From Mycolicibacterium alvei (GTDB lineage Bacteria; Actinomycetota; Actinomycetes; Mycobacteriales; Mycobacteriaceae), in assembly GCF_010727325.1 (NCBI RefSeq), contig NZ_AP022565.1:3410001-3474000 (forward strand): DNA of 64,000 nt, given 5' to 3'. Positions 24,959 to 32,728 of this stretch are shown one piece after another. The stretch's first letter is position 1; each line of letters begins with the position of its first letter. The position numbers and the translations under genes are program-made. The notes under the pieces are model-generated. The model was not told where the DNA came from and did not search any database. It saw nothing but the letters and a program-made list of their open reading frames with translations.

Positions 24959-25894
24959 ATGCCGCCGAGATCACCGGGTAGAACGGACACTGTGACTGCG
25001 ACCACAGACGGCCGGCCCAGCTTCCACCCCGACCTCGAACGCATCGCCCGATTCATCCCCCGCCAACTGGTGACCAGGCGTTCCCTGCCGTTGCTCCAGC
25101 GGTTGACGGGATTGCAGAACCGGCAGACGCCCGACGACGTCGAGGTGCTCACCTTGAGCTCGGGTGTGAGCGTGCGGTTGATCCGGCCGACCGGGGTCAC
25201 CGAACCGACGCCGGCGCTGCTGTGGATCCACGGCGGCGGCTACGTCCTCGGCAGCCCGGCCCAGGACGACGCCCTGTGCCGGCGCTTCGCCAGGGAACTC
25301 GGCATCACGGTGGCGGCCGTCAAGTATCGCCTCGCGCCGCAGAACCCCTACCCGGCCGGGTTGGAGGACTGCTACGAGGCGCTGAAATGGCTCGCGGGAC
25401 TTCCCGCGGTCGACGCCTCACGGGTCGCGATCGCCGGAGCCAGCGCAGGCGGCGGATTGGCTGCCGCCCTTGCGCTGCTCGCCCGTGACCGCGGTGAGGT
25501 TGCCCTCGCCGCACAGATACTCGTGTACCCGATGCTCGATGACCGCTCGGTGGGCCCGGAGTTGGAGAATCCCGGCCACCGGCTGTGGACGCAGGGCAGC
25601 AACAAATTCGGCTGGTCGGCCTACCTCGGCGGAGCCGACCCGGCGACCGCGGTGCCCGGACGTCGCGAAGATCTGGCCGGGTTGCCACCCGCCTGGATCG
25701 GCGTCGGGACGTTGGACCTGTTCCACGACGAGGACATGGCGTACGCCGAGCGGTTACGGGCCGCGGGGGTCGAATGTCAGGTCGAGCAGGTCTACGGGGC
25801 ATTCCACGGGTTCGACCAGATCGCAGCGAAAACACCTGTGGCCCAAGCCTTCATGGCCAGTCAATGTGCGAGCCTACGAGCTGCGTTCGCCTGA
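24959..25894 (+). CDS. LipW-like HSL-family alpha/beta hydrolase
   Basis: This 311-residue esterase has the HGGG oxyanion motif in [14 protein letters not shown], the nucleophile Ser in [11 protein letters not shown], and the catalytic Asp and His in [13 protein letters not shown] and YGAFHGFDQ. The C-terminal segment is normal. The start may be the ATG at 24959 or the GTG at 24992 ([10 protein letters not shown]); the first 11 residues are not conserved-looking. Rv0217c (LipW, 302 residues) occupies the equivalent place near the MaoC gene, but orthology is not proven. It hydrolyses carboxyl esters. The downstream SDR begins 26 bp later and is probably co-transcribed. Confidence 0.85.
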   Translation: MPPRSPGRTDTVTATTDGRPSFHPDLERIARFIPRQLVTRRSLPLLQRLTGLQNRQTPDDVEVLTLSSGVSVRLIRPTGVTEPTPALLWIHGGGYVLGSPAQDDALCRRFARELGITVAAVKYRLAPQNPYPAGLEDCYEALKWLAGLPAVDASRVAIAGASAGGGLAAALALLARDRGEVALAAQILVYPMLDDRSVGPELENPGHRLWTQGSNKFGWSAYLGGADPATAVPGRREDLAGLPPAWIGVGTLDLFHDEDMAYAERLRAAGVECQVEQVYGAFHGFDQIAAKTPVAQAFMASQCASLRAAFA

Positions 25895-25920
25895 TCCACG
25901 CCCCAGGGGACTGCCCATCC

Positions 25921-26700
25921 ATGTTCGCTTCACTTCAGGGTCGCTCGGCCATCGTCACCGGCGGCAGCAGGGGTATCGGCCGCGGTATCGCCCAGACCTT
26001 CGCCAAAGCCGGTGTGAACGTACTGATCACCGGCCGCCACCAGACCCACCTCGACGAGACGGTCGAGGCGCTCGCCGACGCCCCCGGGCGGGTCAGCGCC
26101 CTGCGCGCGGACGTCACCAGCCCAGAAGATTCCCGGCGGGCCGTCGATACCGCCGTCGAACGGCACGGCGGACTGGACATCGTCTGCGCCAACGCAGGCA
26201 TTTTTCCCTCGGGCCGTCTGGAGGACCTCACACCCGACGACATCGACCAGGTTCTTGCGGTGAATTTCAAGGGCACCGTCTACATCGTGCAGGCCGCCCT
26301 CGAAGCACTGACCGCGAGCGGTCACGGCCGCGTCGTCATCACGTCCTCGATCACCGGCCCGATCACCGGCTACCCCGGTTGGTCGCACTACGGCGCGTCC
26401 AAAGCAGCTCAGCTGGGGTTCGTGCGCACCGCGGCACTGGAACTGGCGTCCAAGAACATCACCGTGAACGCGGTACTGCCCGGCAACATCATCACCGAGG
26501 GCCTGGGCGAACTGGGCCAGGACTACCTCGCCCAGATGGCCTCGGCAGTGCCTGCGGGTCGCCTCGGATCGGTGGCCGACATCGGTAATGCGGCGTTGTT
26601 CTTCGCCACCGACGAGGCCGCCTACATCACCGGACAATCGCTGGTCGTGGATGGCGGACAGGTTCTGCCCGAATCCCACCTGGCGATCACGGAACTCTAG
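25921..26700 (+). CDS. Short-chain dehydrogenase/reductase (SDR)
   Basis: This is a 259-residue classical SDR from the ATG at 25921. It has [10 protein letters not shown] for the nucleotide fold, CANAGIFP for the NNAG motif, the catalytic Ser in [21 protein letters not shown] with Tyr and Lys, and the end motif [16 protein letters not shown]. It probably reduces or oxidises a hydroxyl/keto group on a lipid substrate. It follows the LipW-like gene closely. Its stop shares a CTAG tetramer with the convergent amidohydrolase stop, so the two genes overlap tail to tail by 4 bp and no intergenic terminator is possible. Confidence 0.92.
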   Translation: MFASLQGRSAIVTGGSRGIGRGIAQTFAKAGVNVLITGRHQTHLDETVEALADAPGRVSALRADVTSPEDSRRAVDTAVERHGGLDIVCANAGIFPSGRLEDLTPDDIDQVLAVNFKGTVYIVQAALEALTASGHGRVVITSSITGPITGYPGWSHYGASKAAQLGFVRTAALELASKNITVNAVLPGNIITEGLGELGQDYLAQMASAVPAGRLGSVADIGNAALFFATDEAAYITGQSLVVDGGQVLPESHLAITEL

Positions 26701-27983
26701 AAACCCCGCTCGAACACCACCACTCCGCCGACGATCGTGGCGGCCACCAGTTCGGCGTCGAGCTCCTCGACCACGCGCTGCGGGGAGGCCGCCAGCAGGC
26801 ACAGGTCTCCGGGTTCACCGGGAGCGACGCGCCGCGGCCGGGCCGGTTCGGTCGCGCCGCCCAGGAACAACGTCAACGCGCGACCGCCCGAAACCCGTTC
26901 GACCGGGTTCAGCACCGCACCACGCGGCGTGCGGCGATGCACCGCCGCACGCATGGCGGCCCACGGATCGGGGGCACCGAACGGCGCATCGGTGGACAAC
27001 GCCACCGGCACACCCGCGGACAGCAACGTCGCCAGCCGCCAGAGCTGATCCTGCTCGGCGGCAGGCACATCCGTGCGGTATTGATCGCCTCGCTCCGCCA
27101 CGAAATTGGGCTGGGTCACCACGGTGACCCCGAGTGCGACGAGGTCGCCGACGCAGTCCGTGGGCACCATCGCGGCGTGCTCGATCCGGTCGGCCGGATG
27201 GCTGCTGCCCGCCTCCCGCAGCGCGGCGATGGTGACAACGAGTTGGGCCGAGGTCACGCAGTGCACCGCCACCGGTACACCGTCCCGATGCTGCTCGGAG
27301 ATCCATGCCGTCAGCGCATCCAGATCGAGTCCGTCGTCATGCAGGATTCGTTTCCCGGGGGCCAGGCAGTGCACGCGCTGCAGGAGACCGACCGGCCGAT
27401 CCCCGGGCTGCAGGTCAGGGGTGGCATCGGTGACGCCGGTGACCCCGTAGCCGGCCAGCCGGGCACTGAGCTCGGCCACCTCCGCGGGCCGACGCTGCAG
27501 CGCATCCGACCAGGTCGGGTCCGCGCTGCGCAGTATCCCGTCGGGATGGTCGGCCAGACCGAGCGCGGCAAGTCCTGCCGAGTTCACGGTCCACAACACC
27601 CCACTGCGATGCTGCACACGCACCGGGACACCGGGGATCAGCCGGTCGAGCAGCCGCCGGTCCAGCGGACCGGCCACCGCCTCGTGGTAACCAACCGCCC
27701 GGATCCAGCCGTCGACGCCGGCCGCCGCGCCCGTCAAGGCCGCGGCCAGCCCAGTCTGATCGGCAACCTCAGCGGGCCCGATCCGAATCGAATCCTGTTC
27801 GGCCGCAGCCGAGTACACGTGCAGGTGATGATCGTGGAGGCCGGGGATCACGGTGCCGTACCCGGCGTCGATCACCTGCTCCCCGGGCTGCGACGGCAAC
27901 GACGCGGCGACCTGCTCGATAGTCTCGCCGAGCCGGATGTCTACGACGGTGTCGTCGAGAAGCGTTGCACGTCGAATCAGCAT
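26697..27983 (-). CDS. YtcJ-like amidohydrolase
   Basis: This 428-residue amidohydrolase has an intact metal motif HDHHLH in [14 protein letters not shown]. Later motifs are [19 protein letters not shown] and [15 protein letters not shown], matching the YtcJ/Amidohydro_3 group. YtcJ-like enzymes are largely uncharacterised deacylases or amidases. It is the last gene of a five-gene operon on the minus strand (fadD4 to here) and overlaps the CoA-transferase-like gene by 7 bp. In contrast to the amidohydrolase at 9953, no metal ligand is missing. Confidence 0.87.
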   Translation of the reverse strand: MLIRRATLLDDTVVDIRLGETIEQVAASLPSQPGEQVIDAGYGTVIPGLHDHHLHVYSAAAEQDSIRIGPAEVADQTGLAAALTGAAAGVDGWIRAVGYHEAVAGPLDRRLLDRLIPGVPVRVQHRSGVLWTVNSAGLAALGLADHPDGILRSADPTWSDALQRRPAEVAELSARLAGYGVTGVTDATPDLQPGDRPVGLLQRVHCLAPGKRILHDDGLDLDALTAWISEQHRDGVPVAVHCVTSAQLVVTIAALREAGSSHPADRIEHAAMVPTDCVGDLVALGVTVVTQPNFVAERGDQYRTDVPAAEQDQLWRLATLLSAGVPVALSTDAPFGAPDPWAAMRAAVHRRTPRGAVLNPVERVSGGRALTLFLGGATEPARPRRVAPGEPGDLCLLAASPQRVVEELDAELVAATIVGGVVVFERGF

Positions 27984-29089
27984 GGGGCAGCAGCCCGTTC
28001 CGCCACGAGCCGGCGCACCGCCTCGTTGTCGGCTCCGAGCTCGCTGCCGGCCGGGCGAGCAGCGGGGCGCACCGGGATCACCTCTACGTCGTCGCCGCCC
28101 CCGGGGGGATAGCCGGCCGCCACGGCCGCCATCGAGAACTCGATCAGCTCACCGCCGCCGCGTTCCCGCGATGCGGCCACGGCGGCCGCGGCGTGCAACC
28201 CGGTGAGGGGGTCGGCGATGGCGTCACCCACGAATACCGGTGTGCCCTCGCGGTATCCGACAAGACCACCCGATACGGCAGCGTCGTCACCGAATGCCAC
28301 CCAATCGGCCTTCTCCCCGTCTGTTCCATGCCCGGTGATTCGCAACCAGATCCGGCCGGGCCGGACCGTGACGGCGCCCGGACCCAATCCGCGCCGGGCC
28401 AGAGCCGCCGGGCGCGACGCCTCGATCACCACATCGGCAACGTCGAGCAGCGCAGCCACGTCGTGTGGCCGGTCGAAATCGGTGGCATAGCAGAGCTTTT
28501 CACCGTTCATCCAGGCGAAGAACTCCGCCGATCCGGCGCGGGTACCATCCGGCCGGTTGCGGCTCTCCACCTTGACCACGGTGGCACCGGCCCGGGCCAG
28601 CAGCTGTCCACACAGCGGCCCGGCCCACATCGACGACAGGTCGGCCACCAACATCCCGGCCAGCGGGCCCGCCTGCCGGGGTGCGAGGTGCTTCACCTCG
28701 GGCGGTTTGGGTGCGGTTTCTCCGAGCACTGCCACCGGCAGTCCCAGGAGGCGGGTCCGTTCGGCGACCTCGGCAGCGGTGCGCTGGGCGGCCCAGGATC
28801 GGATCGCCGGCCATACGTCGCCTTCCGCCGGATCCTGCTGCAGCAGCGCGGGAATCATGTCGATGTCATCGGCCCGTGACAGCGTGAGGGCGCACCATCG
28901 GTCCTGGGTGGCCAGCAGTAGCGTCGCCCCGCCCGCCGAGGACTGTCCGTGCGGCGCGATGTCCAGCAGCGCGGCACGCCCGGTGAGTAGCTCGGTGGCG
29001 TCGACCGCGACGGCGGTGTGCGCCGTGAATTCGTCGGCGACCCCCTGGGCCTGCCTCAGCAGGACCCTCGGGATCGCCAACGGTGTCAT
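27977..29089 (-). CDS. CaiB/BaiF (family III) CoA-transferase-like protein with rearranged domain order
   Basis: The product has 370 residues. The family III signature normally near the N-terminus (VLDLTRVLAGP...VIKVE) is found only from about residue 143: LVADLSSMWAGPLCGQLLAR then ATVVKVE. The likely catalytic Asp is in MNGEKLCYATDFDRP. The first ~140 residues do not match a normal N-terminal lobe, so the protein looks permuted or made from half-domains. Family members move CoA between acids. The ATG shares its A with the MaoC gene stop (TGATG), giving coupled translation. Activity is uncertain given the architecture. Confidence 0.72.
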   Translation of the reverse strand: MTPLAIPRVLLRQAQGVADEFTAHTAVAVDATELLTGRAALLDIAPHGQSSAGGATLLLATQDRWCALTLSRADDIDMIPALLQQDPAEGDVWPAIRSWAAQRTAAEVAERTRLLGLPVAVLGETAPKPPEVKHLAPRQAGPLAGMLVADLSSMWAGPLCGQLLARAGATVVKVESRNRPDGTRAGSAEFFAWMNGEKLCYATDFDRPHDVAALLDVADVVIEASRPAALARRGLGPGAVTVRPGRIWLRITGHGTDGEKADWVAFGDDAAVSGGLVGYREGTPVFVGDAIADPLTGLHAAAAVAASRERGGGELIEFSMAAVAAGYPPGGGDDVEVIPVRPAARPAGSELGADNEAVRRLVAERAAAPC

Positions 29090-30078
29090 CAGAACTGCAA
29101 CGCGCTGAACCGCCAGTCCAGCACCTGGCGGTCGTCGCTGTCGGGTCCGCCGGCGGCGTACACCAGCGAGCGCAGTTGCAGCACGCCGGCATCGGCCGAT
29201 TCCACATGCAACTCGCTGAACAGTGTGTCGCCTTCGTGCACCGGACCGGTGTGGTCACAGGATTCCCAGCCCAGGATGGTGACCAGGTTCGGCAACAACC
29301 GGTTGACCTGGGCCAGAGCCAGCCCGATGGTATGCCCGCCGTACACCAGGCGCTGACCACCGGACCGCCAATCATGGTGGGTGGCAGCGATATTCAGACT
29401 CAGCCGGGCCAGTTCCGGAGCACTGCTGACCACGTCGGCGGTACTGTGCAGCACCGCTCCGGCCACCGTCGGGTCGAAATGCGGTCCGGGCACCCGGGTC
29501 CGGAAGGCGTCGGCATCCCAGCCGTCGGTGGGGTTCGGTGTCGCCGAATCGGCACCAATCGTCGACAGATCGTCGGCGTGCCCGGTGTCCACGTCATCTC
29601 CGGAGAGCGGCAGCATCGCGCAGCGGTAGAAGTCGAGAACCTTGCGGTCCAACTGGTCGACAGTGGTCATCCGTAGGGCGGCCAGGCCGGTGGCGGCCCG
29701 CCCCGGTTTCGTTGAATTCTGCTTCAGGCCAACCACTTCGGTGCGCGTATACAGGGTGTCCCCGATCACGGGGCAGCGGTGGAACGCCAGGCCGCGGTAG
29801 AACAGGTTGGCCTTCACCCGTTGCGTCACCAACGTGCTCTGACCGATCGCGACATCGCAGACCAGCGCCGGATGCGCCAGCGGCCCGGGCTCCCCCGTCA
29901 CCGCGGCGGCGAGTTCTGCGTCGAGCGCCAGGCGCAGTCGGTCGCCGAGAATCGCCTGATGTGTCGCGGCCGCACCGGCGGACAGCGTCATCGACGGCGC
30001 GGTGTCGAAGATCTGGCCGACCACCAGGTCGTCGAAGTATGGGCCACCCTGTTTCACATCTCGCACTATGCCAGTCAC
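29089..30078 (-). CDS. MaoC-like double hot-dog hydratase (Rv0216-type)
   Basis: This 329-residue protein contains two hot-dog repeats: PYFDDLVVGQIFDTAPSMTL through IGDTLYTRTEVVGLK in the first, and HTIGLALAQVNRLLPNLVTI through VHEGDTLFSELHVES in the second. Length and position correspond to M. tuberculosis Rv0216, an R-specific-hydratase-like protein without a demonstrated substrate. It probably hydrates or binds an enoyl thioester. It begins at a GTG, 4 bp after the enoyl-CoA hydratase stop, and is part of the fadD4 operon. Confidence 0.87.
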   Translation of the reverse strand: MTGIVRDVKQGGPYFDDLVVGQIFDTAPSMTLSAGAAATHQAILGDRLRLALDAELAAAVTGEPGPLAHPALVCDVAIGQSTLVTQRVKANLFYRGLAFHRCPVIGDTLYTRTEVVGLKQNSTKPGRAATGLAALRMTTVDQLDRKVLDFYRCAMLPLSGDDVDTGHADDLSTIGADSATPNPTDGWDADAFRTRVPGPHFDPTVAGAVLHSTADVVSSAPELARLSLNIAATHHDWRSGGQRLVYGGHTIGLALAQVNRLLPNLVTILGWESCDHTGPVHEGDTLFSELHVESADAGVLQLRSLVYAAGGPDSDDRQVLDWRFSALQF

Positions 30079-30082
30079 TCCC

Positions 30083-30988
30083 TCACGGCAGAGTTACCGG
30101 TACCGGGCGCACCTCATCGACCAGGCCCCACGCGAGCGCCGTGGCCGCGTCGATGGTGCACCCTGAGAGCACGAGGTAGGCCGTGCGCCACCGCCCGATG
30201 CGGCGGGTGATGCTGACGGTGCCACCCGCGCCGGGGATCAGCCCCAGGGCCAGCTCCGGCAGGCCGATCGTGGCGTCCGGATCACAACTGACCCAGCCGC
30301 AGAACGATGCCATCTCCAGGCCGCTGCCCAGCACCTGGCCGTGCACCTCGGCGCGGCAACGGCGGCCGAGTCTTGCGGTGATCTCATCGAGCACCAGGGC
30401 AGGGCTGTGCCGGGTACGGGCCAGGTGGGCGCTGGCCGGGTCGGCGAACGAGCCGAACTCGGCCAGATCGCCGCCGCTGCAGAATGACCGGCCGTTGCCG
30501 CCGAGCACCACCTCGTCGACCGAGCGGTCAAGGCGCGCCACCTCGAGGGCCTCCAGCAGAGCGGCGCGGGCATCGGTGGAGAACGCGTTGTGGCGTTGTG
30601 GCCGGTTGAACCGGACGTGCAGAGTGTTGCCGTCCCGGTAGGCCTGTACGGGTTCGGGCAGCTGCGGCACCGTTGCCGGTCCCCGTTCGGCCAGCCACCG
30701 GGCGAATTCCGGCCCGGACTGCAACGTCGAATACGCCAGGGACTCGGTGATCACCCCACCGAACGCGGCAGCGTTGCGATCAACGCTGCGCAGCACGTCA
30801 TCACACACCGCGGTCGCCTGCGGCCACGTCCGGCACCGGTCGGTGAGCTCGTCCAGGGCCTGCTCGATGGAGTCCACGGTGACCATCCGGCGGTCATCAG
30901 CGGGACGTTCGGTCAGCGTGAACGTCGCGGCATCGGTCGGGGTGTCGACCCCGACGCAGATTCCGGCGGGCAGTTCCAGGACGGTCAC
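30083..30988 (-). CDS. Enoyl-CoA hydratase/isomerase family protein
   Basis: This 301-residue crotonase-fold protein has an unusual ~115-residue N-terminal extension. The crotonase core starts at LHVRFNRPQRHNAFSTDARA. The oxyanion-hole segments are GRSFCSGGDLAEFG and GQVLGSGLEMASFCGWV, followed by IGLPELALGLIPGAGGTVSI. It probably hydrates or isomerises an enoyl-CoA made after activation by the upstream ligase. Its GTG start overlaps the fadD4 TGA (GTGA). The reaction within the crotonase family cannot be specified. Confidence 0.87.
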   Translation of the reverse strand: MTVLELPAGICVGVDTPTDAATFTLTERPADDRRMVTVDSIEQALDELTDRCRTWPQATAVCDDVLRSVDRNAAAFGGVITESLAYSTLQSGPEFARWLAERGPATVPQLPEPVQAYRDGNTLHVRFNRPQRHNAFSTDARAALLEALEVARLDRSVDEVVLGGNGRSFCSGGDLAEFGSFADPASAHLARTRHSPALVLDEITARLGRRCRAEVHGQVLGSGLEMASFCGWVSCDPDATIGLPELALGLIPGAGGTVSITRRIGRWRTAYLVLSGCTIDAATALAWGLVDEVRPVPVTLP

Positions 30989-32505
30989 GAGTACTTGTTT
31001 ATCAGCTCCTGCTTGTACAGCTTGCCGGTGTCGGTGCGGGGCAGGTCAACCTCGAACGAGATGGTCCGCGGGCACTTGTAATGCGTGAGGCGCTGACGCA
31101 GCCAATCCAGGAGCTCACGCTCGAATTCCGGTGTGGCATCCGCCGGATCCACGGTCTGAACCACACCCTTGACGCTCTGGCCCATCTCGTCGTCGGGGAT
31201 GCCGAACACCGCGGCGTCCATCACCTTCGGATGGACGACAAGCATGTTCTCGGCTTCCTGCGGGTAGATGTTCACCCCACCCGAGATGATCATGTGGTGG
31301 CGCCGGTCGGTGAGGTAGAGGTAGCCGTCTTCATCGACATATCCGATGTCTCCCACCGTCTTCCAGCCGTGAGAGTCCCGCGAGGACGCGGTCTTCTCGG
31401 CATCGTTGAGATATTCGAAATCGGCGCCGCCCTCGAAGAAGATCTCACCGGACTCGCCCGGCGGAAGTTCTTTGCCGTCCTCGTCGAGGATGTGCACGAC
31501 GCCGTTCATCGGCTTGCCCACCGAACCCGGGTGCGTCAGCCAGTCTTCGGCGAAGATCACCGTCGCACCGATGGCCTCCGAGGACGCGTAGTACTCGTCG
31601 ACGATCGGCCCCCACCAGTCCATCATCTGCTTCTTGATCTCGACCGGACACGGTGCGGCCGCATGCATGACCCGCCGCAGACTCGACAGATCGTACGAGT
31701 TACGCACATCCTCAGGGAGTTTCAGCATCCGGGTGAACATCACCGGGACGAACTGCCCCTGGGTGACCTTGTGCTTCTGAATCGCGTCCAGGCAGCCTTC
31801 GGCGTCGAACTTCTCCAGCACCACGGTGGTGATACCGGCAGCCTGAATCTGCATCGACCACACCGACGGTGCCGTGTGGTACAGCGGGGCGGGGCTCAGG
31901 TACACCGAATCCGGCTGCATCCAGAAGCCCACCAGCGGGGCCATCATGCCGGGGGTTTCCGATGGCGGCACATGCGGCAGGTCCCGCTTGATGCCCTTGG
32001 GCCGCCCCGTGGTCCCCGACGAGTACTGCAGCAGATCGCCGTCCAGCTCGTCGTCGATCGGGGTGGCCGGCTCATCCGCGACAGCTTCCGGATAACGCTG
32101 CCAGCCGTCCAACTCACCATCGGAGATCAGCAGGGTGCCCGGCAGTCCGTTCGGCAACTCCTTGTCCAGGCCGCTGAGGATGTCCTTGAGCACGGCGGAG
32201 CCGACGATGGCCTTGGCCCCGCTGTTGTCGATGATGTAGGCCGCCTCGGCGGCGGTCAGATGGGTGTTGATCGGCACGTAGTAGAGACCGCTGCGGCGCG
32301 CGGCCCACATCACGGCGTGGATGTGCTCGTTGTTCTCCATGAGGATCGCGACGACGTCGCCCTCATGCAGGCCTTGCCGGCGGAAGTAATGGGCCAGGCG
32401 ATTCGCGCGGGCTTCGAGCTCACCGAACGTGACGACGGTGCCCGAGGGGTGGAGGATGATCGCCGGCTTTTCAGGGTTGGCCTCGGCATGCTCGCGGATC
32501 TGCAT
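30985..32505 (-). CDS. fadD4: Acyl-CoA ligase FadD4
   Basis: This is a 506-residue ANL-superfamily acyl-CoA synthetase. The ATP motif is LLQYSSGTTGRPKGIKRDL, the adenylate motif lies around EYYASSEAIGATVI, and the hinge is GDIGYVDEDGYLYLTDRRHH. The catalytic Lys is in RTDTGKLYKQ. It activates a carboxylic acid with ATP and CoA. Position beside an Rv0216-type MaoC gene and near the LipW-like gene matches fadD4 (Rv0214). It leads an operon with an enoyl-CoA hydratase, MaoC, CoA-transferase-like and amidohydrolase genes. A perfect palindrome at 32529-32542 lies 23 bp upstream of its start. Confidence 0.85.
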   Translation of the reverse strand: MQIREHAEANPEKPAIILHPSGTVVTFGELEARANRLAHYFRRQGLHEGDVVAILMENNEHIHAVMWAARRSGLYYVPINTHLTAAEAAYIIDNSGAKAIVGSAVLKDILSGLDKELPNGLPGTLLISDGELDGWQRYPEAVADEPATPIDDELDGDLLQYSSGTTGRPKGIKRDLPHVPPSETPGMMAPLVGFWMQPDSVYLSPAPLYHTAPSVWSMQIQAAGITTVVLEKFDAEGCLDAIQKHKVTQGQFVPVMFTRMLKLPEDVRNSYDLSSLRRVMHAAAPCPVEIKKQMMDWWGPIVDEYYASSEAIGATVIFAEDWLTHPGSVGKPMNGVVHILDEDGKELPPGESGEIFFEGGADFEYLNDAEKTASSRDSHGWKTVGDIGYVDEDGYLYLTDRRHHMIISGGVNIYPQEAENMLVVHPKVMDAAVFGIPDDEMGQSVKGVVQTVDPADATPEFERELLDWLRQRLTHYKCPRTISFEVDLPRTDTGKLYKQELINKYS

Positions 32506-32528
32506 GAGGGCACTGTAACCGGCGCCAC

Positions 32529-32542
32529 TTGACAGGTGTCAA
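32529..32542. promoter_or_regulatory. Perfect palindrome at fadD4 promoter
   Basis: TTGACA-gg-TGTCAA has perfect 6-bp arms, 23 bp before the fadD4 start. A second, weaker CAAG/CTTG-like site (ATCAGGTACTTGAC) lies at 32577-32590. The first is a good candidate TetR-type operator; the regulator is unknown. Confidence 0.55.
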
Positions 32543-32728
32543 CTAGGGCGGGGCTACACCCTCCGAAATCAGCGTGATCAGGTACTTGACTGCAGAAGCA
32601 CCGACGGTGCGCGCGCCGCTAATCACGGCCCCGGTCGCTTGCGTCGGACCTACGATGTCAGAACCCAGCGGATCGAGCGTGGGGAGCGCCGATGCGATTC
32701 ACCCAACGGCGCTGAGGACGGCCCAGAC

